From Micromonospora_J zhanjiangensis (lineage in GTDB: Bacteria; Actinomycetota; Actinomycetes; Mycobacteriales; Micromonosporaceae), in the NCBI RefSeq assembly GCF_042650605.1, contig NZ_JBHSBN010000024.1, positions 30,936 to 94,935 of the forward strand: a stretch of 64,000 nucleotides of DNA, in the 5' to 3' direction. The position numbers and the translations under genes were made by a program. This document shows positions 32,879 to 41,386 of this stretch, piece after piece (the stretch's first letter is position 1; the number at the start of each line of letters is the position of its first letter). The notes beneath the pieces were generated by a model. That model saw only the letters and a program-made list of their open reading frames with translations, searched no databases and had not been told where the DNA came from.

Positions 32879-33880
32879 ATGGGTCAACCCAACTACGAGT
32901 TGGACGATCTGGAAGCGCAGACGGGTCCGTTCCGCCCACCGGCCCTGGGCAGGTCCGCCACGATGAACCTGCCATTCGTGCAGACCGCGCAGTTGCCCAC
33001 GTTGCACGAGGCCCCTTCGCCCACCGGCACGTACCGGTCCACCGACTCCGACGACTCGATATCGCTGTCCGAGTTGTCCGAACTCTCCGGAGCCAACCTG
33101 CAGGCCGAGGCGCGGGACGGTTGGAAACTGGTCCAGTTCGCCAAGTCCTCGTTCCAGTGGCTGGAGCCGGCCGGCACGGCGACCAGTCTGATCGGTGCCG
33201 GTATCAAGGGCGCCGCCCCGTCGTACGCGACGACGGCCTCGATCGTGCAGGGGGTCGGCGGCCTCATGACGGCGGTCGGTAGCTCCTACAGCACGTACGA
33301 GGATGCCGTCAAGGCGAAGGAGAGGGGCATCGTCGATCCGGAACGCGGCATCAAGAAGGAACGCGTCAAGGCGGCCGAGGTGGGCACCCACAAGAGCAGT
33401 ATCCAGGTGGCGGCCGGCCTTGTCTCGGGCGCGGGCGGGGTCGTCAGCGCCGTGGCGGCGTTGGCGAACGGGCGGACCGACATCGCCTTCGCCGGCACCC
33501 TGATCAGCGGCGCCGCCGCGGCGGTCAAGAGCGTCAACGGCAAGCGCGACGACCCGAACGCGACCGGGAAACACTTCCTGATCGACCATCGGGCCGAGAT
33601 CACCGACCTGCGGAACTGGAACCGCACGCCAGACGACGTGCGGAAGGCGTTGACCAAGTTCTACGAGAGGGTGGACCGCAAGGCGGCCGAGAAGCGGGCC
33701 GCCGCGCAGGAGCCGCAGAAGGGAAAGGAGTCGAGCCGTCCGCAGCCCCAGGGCCGGTCCAGTTCGGTGGCCTACCCGCCGGGCTTCGGCTACCAGCAGA
33801 ACCCGGCAGGATGGACTCCCGGCGAGATCAGCCGCCGCGGCAGCGAGACGGGTCGCGGCAACGGCGGACCGACGCGCTGA
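32879..33880 (+). CDS. unknown protein with Gly/Ala-rich central region, possible secretion substrate
   Basis: A 333-residue protein with no signal peptide. The N-terminal 75 residues are acidic/Ser-rich and look disordered. The centre (about 90-220) has repeated small-residue helices such as ATSLIGAGIKGAAPSYATTA and VAAGLVSGAGGVVSAVAALA, which could insert into membranes or pack as a helical bundle. The tail (about 240-333) is Lys/Arg/Gln/Pro-rich and disordered. AAGGAG precedes the ATG. It has its own TGAACC-type promoter and sits among secretion genes. The amphipathic Ala/Gly core would suit an effector or pore-forming substrate, but this is speculation. Confidence 0.75.
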   Translation: MGQPNYELDDLEAQTGPFRPPALGRSATMNLPFVQTAQLPTLHEAPSPTGTYRSTDSDDSISLSELSELSGANLQAEARDGWKLVQFAKSSFQWLEPAGTATSLIGAGIKGAAPSYATTASIVQGVGGLMTAVGSSYSTYEDAVKAKERGIVDPERGIKKERVKAAEVGTHKSSIQVAAGLVSGAGGVVSAVAALANGRTDIAFAGTLISGAAAAVKSVNGKRDDPNATGKHFLIDHRAEITDLRNWNRTPDDVRKALTKFYERVDRKAAEKRAAAQEPQKGKESSRPQPQGRSSSVAYPPGFGYQQNPAGWTPGEISRRGSETGRGNGGPTR

Positions 33881-33900
33881 GCGATCCGCGACTGGTCGTT

Positions 33901-33950
33901 CCCGGTCGGCCCGGGGCGGCGGCCATCGCCGCCGTCCGGGACCGACCGGG
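33901..33950. terminator. two-part hairpin between convergent genes
   Basis: An outer 9-base stem (CCCGGTCGG with CCGACCGGG, 33901-33909/33942-33950) encloses an inner 7-base stem (33915-33921/33927-33933). It fills the gap between the unknown gene and the convergent DUF4913 gene. Confidence 0.75.
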
Positions 33951-33974
33951 TACGCCCGACGGCCGCCGCCGGTT

Positions 33975-34472
33975 TCAGTCGTCGTACTCCTCGCACTGCG
34001 GGGACTCCTTGTCGCGGTGCAGCCCCGGCTTGCAGCCGGCGAACGGACCGGACGGGTCGCGCAGCGAGTTCATCACCGGACCGAGGTAGTCGCGGTGCCA
34101 GTGCGCCGGACCGGTCATCGACGAACCCGGCCCGGTGAGTTCGGACCAGGCCATCCAGAGGGCGTACAACTGGGCGACCGCCTCGCGGTGCGCCCACCAG
34201 CGGGGACACCAGGGAGCCGTCGAACCGGTCTCCCGGCCGTAGACCGGCAGCAGAAGGTCCTTCACCCACCGGCTGAGTTGGGTCATCTCCTGGTCGTACT
34301 CGTCCTCGTCGAGATACAGGATGAACCGCACCCCCGCCGCCTCGGTCGGCGCCGCGTCGCCCGGCGGTGCGTCGGTGGTCGGCGGTGCGTCGGTGGTCGG
34401 CGGCGCGTCGACCTGGCCGTCGGCGGCCGGCCGGGTGGTCGGCTCGGTGCGGTCCTGCAGCACGTCGGTCAT
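33975..34472 (-). CDS. DUF4913 domain protein
   Basis: A 165-residue protein. A Thr/Pro/Asp-rich N-terminal tail (residues 8-45, with a repeated PPTTDA) leads to a DUF4913 domain: WCPRWWAHREAVAQLYALW, then AHWHRDYLGPVMNSL and PFAGCKPG. DUF4913 proteins are commonly encoded on actinobacterial plasmids and next to transfer genes. Their role is unknown. ATG 34472 follows GAGGAG, and a TGAACC-N16-CGTC motif lies 39 bases upstream. Confidence 0.85.
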   Translation of the reverse strand: MTDVLQDRTEPTTRPAADGQVDAPPTTDAPPTTDAPPGDAAPTEAAGVRFILYLDEDEYDQEMTQLSRWVKDLLLPVYGRETGSTAPWCPRWWAHREAVAQLYALWMAWSELTGPGSSMTGPAHWHRDYLGPVMNSLRDPSGPFAGCKPGLHRDKESPQCEEYDD

Positions 34473-34511
34473 CGGGAACTCCTCGCTCCGGACTGCGTTC
34501 GGTGCCGTCAG

Positions 34512-34537
34512 GACGGGTGCCGGGCGGGGACGGTTCA
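34512..34537 (-). promoter_or_regulatory. ECF-type promoter motif TGAACC-N16-CGTC
   Basis: Reverse strand: TGAACC at 34537-34532 and CGTC at 34515-34512, 16 bases apart, directed at the DUF4913 gene. Next to it, CCCAG/CTGGG at 34541-34557 forms an inverted repeat in the divergent gap shared with the second sigma gene. Confidence 0.7.
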
Positions 34538-34599
34538 CCCCCCAGAAAATTCCTGGGATTGTCGTCGAACTAGGTGACCGGGCGCCTCGTAAGAAGGCC

Positions 34600-35178
34600 A
34601 TGACGCTGGCTGTGGAACACCCGGTACGCGCCGGGAGTGACCGTGCGGAGCTGGACCAGGCCCTGCGCCACCTGCACGAACGGTATGCTCCGGCCCTGCT
34701 GTACTACCTGCTGCGGCTGACCAACGGCGACCAGCACCGCGCCGAGGACATCGTCCAGGAGACGTTGATCCGGGCCTGGAACCACCCCGAGGCCCGCTCG
34801 GACGGCGGGCAGTGGAGCAAGCCGTGGCTGTTCACCGTCGCCCGGCGGATCGCCATCGACCACGTCCGCGCCGTGCAGTCCCGCCCGCCCGAGCACCCCG
34901 ACGAGCGGATCGACGCGTACGCCGGGCGGGACGACGCGATCGACCGCCTGCTCGACGCCCGGGAGGTACGGGCCGCCCTGCGGGCGATGCCGGAGCGGCT
35001 GCGGACGGTGCTGGTGGCCGTCTACTTCCAGGAGTGCTCCACCGCCGAGGCGGCGGACCTGCTGGACGTGCCGCCGGGCACGGTCAAGTCGCGGACGTAC
35101 TACGCGTTGAAGGCGTTGCGGGAGGCGCTGGAGGCGAGGGGTTTCACCGCCGCCCGGGGCGCGCCGGTACGCGACTGA
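34600..35178 (+). CDS. ECF-type RNA polymerase sigma factor (second copy)
   Basis: A 192-residue sigma factor. Region 2 shows NGDQHRAEDIVQETLIRAWN and PWLFTVARRIAIDHVR; region 4 shows MPERLRTVLVAVYFQECST and VPPGTVKSRTYYALKALRE. ATG 34600 has only AAGAAGG two bases away, a weak site, but the preceding frame is antisense to DUF4913. It is paralogous to the sigma gene at 18333 in sequence, length and in having an anti-sigma gene next door. It has no clear TGAACC motif of its own. It is a candidate reader of the regional TGAACC promoters. Confidence 0.92.
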   Translation: MTLAVEHPVRAGSDRAELDQALRHLHERYAPALLYYLLRLTNGDQHRAEDIVQETLIRAWNHPEARSDGGQWSKPWLFTVARRIAIDHVRAVQSRPPEHPDERIDAYAGRDDAIDRLLDAREVRAALRAMPERLRTVLVAVYFQECSTAEAADLLDVPPGTVKSRTYYALKALREALEARGFTAARGAPVRD

Positions 35179-35212
35179 TGGCAGTCCGACCCCCGGTACG
35201 GTGAACGCGCGG

Positions 35213-35238
35213 TGAACCGGAGCCGCTTCCCGCCCGTT
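35213..35238 (+). promoter_or_regulatory. ECF-type promoter motif TGAACC-N16-CGTT
   Basis: TGAACC at 35213-35218 and CGTT at 35235-35238, 16 bases apart, between the second sigma gene and its anti-sigma gene. The start codon is 144 bases away, further than in the other copies. It could give extra anti-sigma expression as negative feedback. Confidence 0.55.
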
Positions 35239-35382
35239 GTCCGTCCAGCGGCCGGGCCGGCACGGACGGTTCCCGGCCGCCACATCGGTTCCGGCCGGCG
35301 GCCTTCGGGTGAGCGGAGCCGTCCCGATCCCCCGATCACACCCCGGGTCTGACCCGGACGGCCTGAGGAGGTGCGCTGCCGA

Positions 35383-36198
35383 GTGGACGGTCCCGCCGCG
35401 CACCGGTCGTCCGAGTTGGGACTCTACGTCCTCGGCGTGCTCGACGCCGAGGACCGCGAGCCGGTCGAACGCCATCTCGCCCGCTGCCCGGAGTGTCGGT
35501 CGGAGGCCGACGCGTTGAGCGGTGTGGTCGCGGCCTTCGCCAGCCTGTCGGCGGTGGATCGACTGCGGATCGTCCAGGAGTTCGGCGTGCGCCGCCCCGA
35601 CGCGCGTCCCGGCCGCACCGGACGCCGGAACCTGCCGCCGCCTTCCCCCGCTGCCCGGGTCCGGCCGAGGGCAACGAAAAGCCCGCCGAGGTCGACGAGA
35701 AGGAGACCGGGTCCGCTGGTCGGCGCCGCCGGCCTCGCGGCGGTGCTGGCCGTGCTCCTGGCCGGCTATCTGACGCTGGCCGGGCCCGGTCCGGCCGACC
35801 GACCCGGCGGGCCGGCGCCGGTCGCCGCGGGCGTGGACAACCGCAGCGGTGCGGCGGTCTCGATCCGGATCGTCGGGCGGCCGGACGGCTCGGCGGGTGT
35901 CCAGGTCACGGTGACCGGCCTGCGGGACGCGACGCGCTACCAGCTGTACGCCGTCACCGCCGACGGCGGGACCCGGCTGGTGACCGACTGGACGGGTTCC
36001 GCCGCGCCGCAGGACCTCTCCGCCGACCTTCCGATCCCCGCGGCCGACGTGGCGTTCTTCACGGTCACCCTGATGGACGACACGCCGGTCGTCTCGGCGT
36101 ACCTGCCGGGTGCCGGAACTGCCACCCCGCTGCGGGGGGAATGCGGCCGGACCGTGAACCGCGACCCCGATTCAGCCGTCCTGACGCCGTGCCGGTAA
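35383..36198 (+). CDS. zinc-binding anti-sigma factor with outer RskA/Fn3-like domain
   Basis: A 271-residue membrane protein. The GTG at 35383 has GAGGAGG upstream at good spacing; another GTG at 35371 overlaps that site. The N-terminal zinc domain carries HLARCPEC (Hx3Cx2C). A basic linker leads to a membrane span (GPLVGAAGLAAVLAVLLAGYL) and an outer domain with VTVTGLRDATRYQLYAVT, alike to the anti-sigma at 18984. It should hold the second ECF sigma factor at the membrane. Unlike its paralogue, its cytoplasmic tether has no AESAH repeat. The promoter for the next gene lies inside its 3' end. Confidence 0.88.
   Translation: MDGPAAHRSSELGLYVLGVLDAEDREPVERHLARCPECRSEADALSGVVAAFASLSAVDRLRIVQEFGVRRPDARPGRTGRRNLPPPSPAARVRPRATKSPPRSTRRRPGPLVGAAGLAAVLAVLLAGYLTLAGPGPADRPGGPAPVAAGVDNRSGAAVSIRIVGRPDGSAGVQVTVTGLRDATRYQLYAVTADGGTRLVTDWTGSAAPQDLSADLPIPAADVAFFTVTLMDDTPVVSAYLPGAGTATPLRGECGRTVNRDPDSAVLTPCR
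36155..36180 (+). promoter_or_regulatory. ECF-type promoter motif TGAACC-N16-CGTC inside the anti-sigma gene
   Basis: TGAACC at 36155-36160 and CGTC at 36177-36180, 16 bases apart. It is within the last codons of the anti-sigma gene and 35 bases before the ATG of the first LysM-like/subtilisin gene. Confidence 0.65.
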
Positions 36199-36215
36199 TC
36201 GACGAGGGGAGACCG

Positions 36216-38096
36216 ATGTACTGGGTCAGCCGCGCGCTGCTCGCCCTGACGGTGATCGTGACCGTCGGGATGACGGGCACGCCCGCCGAGGCCGGCGCCG
36301 AGAGCTACGTCAAGTACTACCGCGTGACGGCGAGGTACGAGGGCGCGTCGGAGAACCTGACCGCGATCGCCGTGCGGTTCCTCGGCAGCGGCGAACGCTC
36401 CGGTGACATCTACGACCTCAACGCCGGTCGCCGGCAACCGGACGGGGCGACGCTCACCGATCCGGCGAAGCTGCACGCCGGGTGGCTGCTGGTGATGCCG
36501 TGGGACGCCGCCGGCCCCGGAATCCAGTACGGCGCCCTGCCGACGGACGCTCCGGCGCCCCCACCGGCGAAGAACGAAACGCCGCCGGGTCGCACCGGTG
36601 GCCCGCCGACCGCGGGCCCGACGGGGGCGCCGACGCCCTCGGTACGCTGTCCCACCGCGATCGCGGCCGGCACCCGGGCCGACTGGGCCCGCCCTCGGCT
36701 CGGCGTCGAGAAGGCGTGGCCGACGAGCCGGGGCAAGGGACAACTCGTCGCGGTGGTCGATTCCGGGGTGGACGCGACGGTGCCGCAGCTCGCCGGCCAC
36801 GTCCTGGCCGGCACCGACGTCACCACCACCGGCGGCGGCCGGGGCGACACGGACTGCCTGGGCACGGGTACGGCGATGGCGGCCGTCGTCGTGGCCCAGC
36901 CGGCCGGGACCGGCGCCCCGGCCGGGACCGCGCCCGACGCCTCGGTGCTGCCGGTACGGGTGGTGGGTGCCGTACCCACCGCAACTCCCGCGCAGCAGGC
37001 GGCCGCCATCACCGCCGCGGTCACCGCCAAGGCCACCGTCATCGCGGTCGGCCAGTACGTCGACCTGACCGACAGCGGGGTCGCCCGGGCGATCGACGAC
37101 GCGCTCGGCCGGGACGTGGTGGTGGTCGTCGGCGCGGCCACCGCCGGCTCGGCCCCGACGCCGGGCGGGTCCGGCGCGGCGACGCCCAAGGGCGAGGGTC
37201 TGCTGCGCGTGGGCGGGGTGGGCGCCGACGGCCGGCCGGCCGAGCAGTACCGGTCGGACGGCGTCGACGTGGTGGCCCCGGCCGTGGAGGTGGTCAGCCT
37301 CGGCACCGGAAAGACCGGGCCGGTGGCCGTGACCGGCCGGCACGTGGCCGTGGCCTTCGTGGCGGGCGTGGTGGCCCTGGTCCGGGCCGCCGAGCCCGCG
37401 TTGCGCGCGGATCAGGTGGGTCGGCGGGTGCGGTCGACCGCGGACCCGTTGGGCTCGGGTACGAGCACCGCACCGGACGCCGCGCTCGGTTGGGGGATGG
37501 TCAACCCCGGCGCCTCGGTGACGAACTCCGTCGCGTCGCCGAGCGGCAGTCCCGCGCCGGCGACTCCGGCCCAGGTCACCCCGGCCGACCCACCGCCCGC
37601 CGCGGCGGCACCGGCGTCCTCCGACGGGGGTTCCCGGAGGGTCTGGGCACTGGTCCTCCTGCTGCCGCTGCTGGGCCTCGGCGGATTCCTCGTACTGCGC
37701 CACGTACGGCGGCGCGGGTCCGAACCGGAGGACGACTGGTCGGACGACGAGGTGCCGGACGTGCCCGCCCCGGCGGCGGCGCCGACGTCGCAGCCCTGGT
37801 CGGCGGTCCCACCTCCGGCTGGTCCGATGCCGCCGTCGGAGCCGGCCGGACCGCCGCCACCGGTCGCGCGCCCGTTGCGGGTGCCCACGCCGTCCCGGTC
37901 GGACCTGCGGGCCGCGACGGCACTGGCGGGCGCGGGACGGCACTGGACCGACAGCTATCCCGGGCCGGGGACGGCGGAACCGGCCGACGAGCGGCCGACG
38001 ACGGAGTTCGCCGCACCCGGCCCCGGCGGATCCGACGTCGAGGATCGGCCCTACGCCGATGTCCCCACCGGGCAGGAGGGGCGTTACCGAGGATGA
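36216..38096 (+). CDS. LysM-like / inactive subtilisin membrane protein 1
   Basis: A 626-residue protein: signal peptide (1-27), LysM-like domain (about 30-105, YYRVTARYEG ... WLLVMPWDAAG), Pro-rich linker, S8 subtilisin-like domain (about 150-435), one membrane span (about 475-497) and a Pro-rich cytoplasmic tail of about 125 residues. The layout resembles type VII mycosins. Of the triad only Asp182 (VVDSGVD) remains. The His position is Thr217 (CLGTGTAMA), the Ser position is His376 (GRHVAVAFVAG), and the oxyanion Asn is also lost. It is therefore expected to be proteolytically dead and may act as a scaffold or wall-binding adaptor. ATG 36216 follows GAGGGGAG. Confidence 0.85.
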   Translation: MYWVSRALLALTVIVTVGMTGTPAEAGAESYVKYYRVTARYEGASENLTAIAVRFLGSGERSGDIYDLNAGRRQPDGATLTDPAKLHAGWLLVMPWDAAGPGIQYGALPTDAPAPPPAKNETPPGRTGGPPTAGPTGAPTPSVRCPTAIAAGTRADWARPRLGVEKAWPTSRGKGQLVAVVDSGVDATVPQLAGHVLAGTDVTTTGGGRGDTDCLGTGTAMAAVVVAQPAGTGAPAGTAPDASVLPVRVVGAVPTATPAQQAAAITAAVTAKATVIAVGQYVDLTDSGVARAIDDALGRDVVVVVGAATAGSAPTPGGSGAATPKGEGLLRVGGVGADGRPAEQYRSDGVDVVAPAVEVVSLGTGKTGPVAVTGRHVAVAFVAGVVALVRAAEPALRADQVGRRVRSTADPLGSGTSTAPDAALGWGMVNPGASVTNSVASPSGSPAPATPAQVTPADPPPAAAAPASSDGGSRRVWALVLLLPLLGLGGFLVLRHVRRRGSEPEDDWSDDEVPDVPAPAAAPTSQPWSAVPPPAGPMPPSEPAGPPPPVARPLRVPTPSRSDLRAATALAGAGRHWTDSYPGPGTAEPADERPTTEFAAPGPGGSDVEDRPYADVPTGQEGRYRG

Positions 38097-38119
38097 CGGT
38101 CGGTGGCCGGGCCACCGGG

Positions 38120-39529
38120 TCAGCGGCGGCCCACGCCCGACGCGCGTAGATGGAAGGTGACCGCCAGGACGCCCAGTACCAGGGCGAGAACGAGCAGCAC
38201 GACGACGGCCGTTCCCGGACCCGAACCGCGACCGGAGTCGTCGCCGCCACCCGGCGCCGCGCCGATCGCGGCGGCCGGGTCGATCAGGCCCCAGCCGGAC
38301 CGGGGGTCGGGCGACGCGACCACCCCCCGGCTGGCGCTGGTGCGCACGTTCAACGCCACGGCGACGGCGGACCGGTCCCGGTACGCCGACCGCACCAGCA
38401 CGAGCAACCCGGCCACGAACGACACCGCGAACTCGGCCCCGGTGCCCTCCACCGTCCCGGTGTCACCGCTGCCGATGCTGGTCACCCGGACGCCGGGCGC
38501 CAGCACGTCGACGTTGCCGGCGGGGTAGTCCTCCGCCGGGCCGCCGTCGGTGCCGGCGGCGCCGACCCGCAGCAGCCCCGGTCGGTCGGCGGCCGACCGG
38601 CCGCGCGTCGCGGCCGGTACGACCACCACCACGTCCCGGGCGATGGCGGCGTCGATCGCCAGGGACGCGTCGACCTGCGTCAGGTCCACCGGTACGGTCA
38701 CGGCGATCACCCGGGCGCCGCCGGACACCGCCAGCCGGATGCCGCCGGCCACCTCGCGGGCGCGGGTGGTGCCGTCGGTTCCGGCGGTCACCCGGATCGG
38801 CAGGATGGTCGCCTCGGGCGCCATGCCCACGAAGCGGCTGCCCGGTTGCTCCTGGGCGGCGATGAGGCCGGCGACCGCCGTACCGTGCCCGAGGCAGCCG
38901 TCGGCGCCGGCGGCGGCACCGGGAACGGCGTTCTCGCCGGCCAGCACCCGGCCGCTCAGCGCCGGCGCGGTGGCGTCGACGCCGGTGTCCACCACCGCGA
39001 CCGTGATGCCGCCGCCCCGGCCGTGGGTCCAGGCGTTGGTGGGCGCCAACCGTAACTGGGCCCAGGGCACGCCGCTCGACGGCCCGGACGCCGGTACGGC
39101 GCATTCCGGGTCGACCGGCTCGGTGGGTACGGGCGCGGACGGGGCCGCGGCGGGTCGGTTCACCGGCAGTTCGCCGTAGGAGATGCCGTCGCCGGCCGCG
39201 TCCCAGGGCAGGACGAGCAGCCAGCCGGGGCGCAGCACGTCCGGATCCGTCAACCGGCCACCGTCGGACTGCCGGCGGGCCGAGTTGAGGGCGAGCAGTT
39301 CCCGGTAGCGGTCACCGTCGCCGAGGTAGCGGGCCGCGACGTCGCGCAACCGCTGCGGCCGGTCGTCGGCGGACGCCGGGACGACGTAGTACTTGATGAA
39401 CTCCGCCGCCGAGCCGGGCGAACCGGGTGACCCGGCCGCGACGGCGACCCCGGGCGTCAGGACCAGCAGCACCCCGAGCAGATGGACGACCAGTGGCAGG
39501 GCGCGGCCACGGTCCGGCGGTATGGTCAA
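38120..39529 (-). CDS. LysM-like / inactive subtilisin membrane protein 2
   Basis: A 469-residue paralogue on the opposite strand. It has a signal peptide (1-32), LysM-like domain (FIKYYVVPASADD ... WLLVLPWDAAG), S8 domain, and one C-terminal membrane span (TAVVVLLVLALVLGVLAV) with a short basic tail. It keeps Asp (VAVVDTGVD) and His215 (CLGHGTAVAG), but the Ser position is Glu366 (GAEFAVSFVAG), and the usual Asn is missing. The start is TTG at 39529, supported by GGAGGAT upstream. No TGAACC motif was found in front of it. Convergent with protein 1. Confidence 0.82.
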   Translation of the reverse strand: MTIPPDRGRALPLVVHLLGVLLVLTPGVAVAAGSPGSPGSAAEFIKYYVVPASADDRPQRLRDVAARYLGDGDRYRELLALNSARRQSDGGRLTDPDVLRPGWLLVLPWDAAGDGISYGELPVNRPAAAPSAPVPTEPVDPECAVPASGPSSGVPWAQLRLAPTNAWTHGRGGGITVAVVDTGVDATAPALSGRVLAGENAVPGAAAGADGCLGHGTAVAGLIAAQEQPGSRFVGMAPEATILPIRVTAGTDGTTRAREVAGGIRLAVSGGARVIAVTVPVDLTQVDASLAIDAAIARDVVVVVPAATRGRSAADRPGLLRVGAAGTDGGPAEDYPAGNVDVLAPGVRVTSIGSGDTGTVEGTGAEFAVSFVAGLLVLVRSAYRDRSAVAVALNVRTSASRGVVASPDPRSGWGLIDPAAAIGAAPGGGDDSGRGSGPGTAVVVLLVLALVLGVLAVTFHLRASGVGRR

Positions 39530-39621
39530 CGGGATCCTCCGGGTCGGTCACCCGGCATGCTAACGCGCGGTCGAGGCGGTCGGGTCCCGTCACCACGGCG
39601 ATCGAATGATCGACGTCGCGG

Positions 39622-39646
39622 TGAACCGCGGGCGGCGTGGTCCGTT
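39622..39646 (+). promoter_or_regulatory. variant ECF-type promoter motif TGAACC-N15-CGTT
   Basis: TGAACC at 39622-39627 and CGTT at 39643-39646, with 15 rather than 16 bases between. It is 52 bases before the ATG of the LysM-like protein at 39699 and is the only copy with altered spacing. Confidence 0.5.
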
Positions 39647-39698
39647 ATGGAGGCTACGCGGACCGGCGTACCAGCGACCGTACACTTCGGAGGTGGCC

Positions 39699-41261
39699 AT
39701 GACGGACCAGCTCCGGCGGCAGGTCGTGGCGCCCGCGCCGACCGCCCGGCGCGCACCGGTCCGGCGCCCCCGGGCCACGGCCCTGATCATCGCCCTGCTG
39801 GTGGGCGGGCTTCTCACCGGTGCGCTGGTCGGTTCCGGACCGGCCGGCGCCGTCGCCGAGCCGACCGGCAAGTACTACGTCGTGGGTCAGCCGGTCAACG
39901 GTCAGCGCGAGTACCTCTACGACATCGCCCGCAAGACGTTGGGCAACGGCAACCGCTACAAGGAGATCGTGGCGCTCAACCGGGACCGGCGGCAGCCCGA
40001 CGGCGCGCTCCTCACCGACTCGATGGACATCCGGCCCGGTTGGGTCCTGCTGCTGCCGCCGGACGCCGAGGGTCCCGGCGTCCGCGCCGGTACGCCGACC
40101 GCGGTCGCGCCGCCGCCGACCACCGGCGCGCCGGTCGTCGGGTCACCGGCCGCGGACACGGACGGTGGTCAGGGCGGCGGGAGCTGGCTCGGCGCCAGGC
40201 TGTCGCGGACCGAACTCGACGGCGGCCTGCTGCGGATCGGTGGTTTCACGCTCGCCGCACTGCTGCTGATCCTGGCGGTCCGCATCGCGCGCAGCGGCCG
40301 ACGGGTCCCGGCTCCCGCGGCCGCCCGGGTGGCGCCGGGGCCAGCCGACACCCGGCCCGGACCGCGGGCGCCGGCCCGGCCGCACCCGCCGACGCGGGCC
40401 GCCGACGAACCCGGCGACCGGGCTCGACCCGGGGCCGACTCCCGACCCGGTGCCGACTCCCCACCTGACGAACGATCCGACGACCCGGCGACGGCCGCCG
40501 CGGCGCCGCCGCCGAACCGCTCGGGAACGACGAACGCCCCGGACCGGCCGGACCAGCCCGGTCGACCGGGTCAGCCCGATCAGCCCGATCGACGGGACCA
40601 GCCCGACCTGCCGGGTCAGCCCGGTCCGGCGGACCGGCCGGTGGACCGGGTGGATGCGGCCGTCCCCGGGACCGCGGGACCGATCCCGCCGGCCGAGTCG
40701 CCCCCCGCGCTGCCCGACGACCCGCACGCGGCGGTGTTGCGGGTGGCGTTGTCGACCGAGGCGGGCCCGGTCGACGTCCGGCTGGTCGGTGTCGCGGCCG
40801 GTCGCGGCGCGGCGTTCGGCTGGCTGGCCGAGGGCGAGGCGCCACCACCGGCCACCCTGCCCCTGGTGCTGGGTCGGCGGGGCGGCTGGCGGTTGTTCGT
40901 CGACCTGGCCCGCACGCCCGACGTCGTCACGATCGTCGGCCCGGACGGGGACCGCCGGAGCCAGGCTCTCCGGCTGGCCCGTCAACTACGGTCGTCCGGC
41001 CGGGGCGTGGCCGCCGTCGCCGGCGTCTTCGGCGATGACCCGGTGCCGGGCAGCCGGGCGCTCGAGCGGTTCCCGGACCTGCCCGCCGCCGGCGACGCGC
41101 AGCCGGAGCCGCACGTGGTCTTCAGCGCCGGCCTACCGGGTGCCGCGGCTCGACACCTGGTCGGCGTGACCGGAGGACACGCCGTTCCGGTGATCGTCGG
41201 GGACGTACCGCCCGGGCGCTGGTGCATCCGGGCGGGTGCCGGCGGAGACGAGCCGCGGTGA
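39699..41261 (+). CDS. LysM-like membrane protein without protease domain
   Basis: A 520-residue protein: membrane/signal segment (about 25-50), a LysM-like domain (about 55-125: KYYVVGQPVNGQREYLYDIA ... RPGWVLLLPPDAEG) paralogous to those of the three pseudo-subtilisins, a membrane span (about 180-200), a very Pro/Asp/Arg-rich linker (about 210-355) and a C-terminal domain of about 150 residues I do not recognise (LVGVAAGRGAAFGWLAEGEA onward). ATG 39699 follows CGGAGGTGGCC. It lies between pseudo-subtilisins 2 and 3 and probably shares a transcript with the latter. Confidence 0.78.
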   Translation: MTDQLRRQVVAPAPTARRAPVRRPRATALIIALLVGGLLTGALVGSGPAGAVAEPTGKYYVVGQPVNGQREYLYDIARKTLGNGNRYKEIVALNRDRRQPDGALLTDSMDIRPGWVLLLPPDAEGPGVRAGTPTAVAPPPTTGAPVVGSPAADTDGGQGGGSWLGARLSRTELDGGLLRIGGFTLAALLLILAVRIARSGRRVPAPAAARVAPGPADTRPGPRAPARPHPPTRAADEPGDRARPGADSRPGADSPPDERSDDPATAAAAPPPNRSGTTNAPDRPDQPGRPGQPDQPDRRDQPDLPGQPGPADRPVDRVDAAVPGTAGPIPPAESPPALPDDPHAAVLRVALSTEAGPVDVRLVGVAAGRGAAFGWLAEGEAPPPATLPLVLGRRGGWRLFVDLARTPDVVTIVGPDGDRRSQALRLARQLRSSGRGVAAVAGVFGDDPVPGSRALERFPDLPAAGDAQPEPHVVFSAGLPGAAARHLVGVTGGHAVPVIVGDVPPGRWCIRAGAGGDEPR

Positions 41262-41386
41262 GAGCTTCCGGTGGTGTGGGCCGGGTTCGAGGAAACGGAA
41301 CGGGCGGGGCGTCCGCGGGTGGGTCGATGTCCGGCCCGGTCCGACGGACGGCGCCCGGATCCGTGGTGAGTTGGAGGAGACTGCTG

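Noticed and set aside
22119..34472. An integrative conjugative element or plasmid
   Set aside because: No relaxase, integrase, replication gene, flanking tRNA or repeated border was found in the window; it remains possible only if such genes lie outside.
39138..39162. A TGAACC-N15-CGTC motif on the reverse strand
   Set aside because: It lies inside the coding part of pseudo-subtilisin 2 with no gene start downstream at suitable distance, so it is probably chance.
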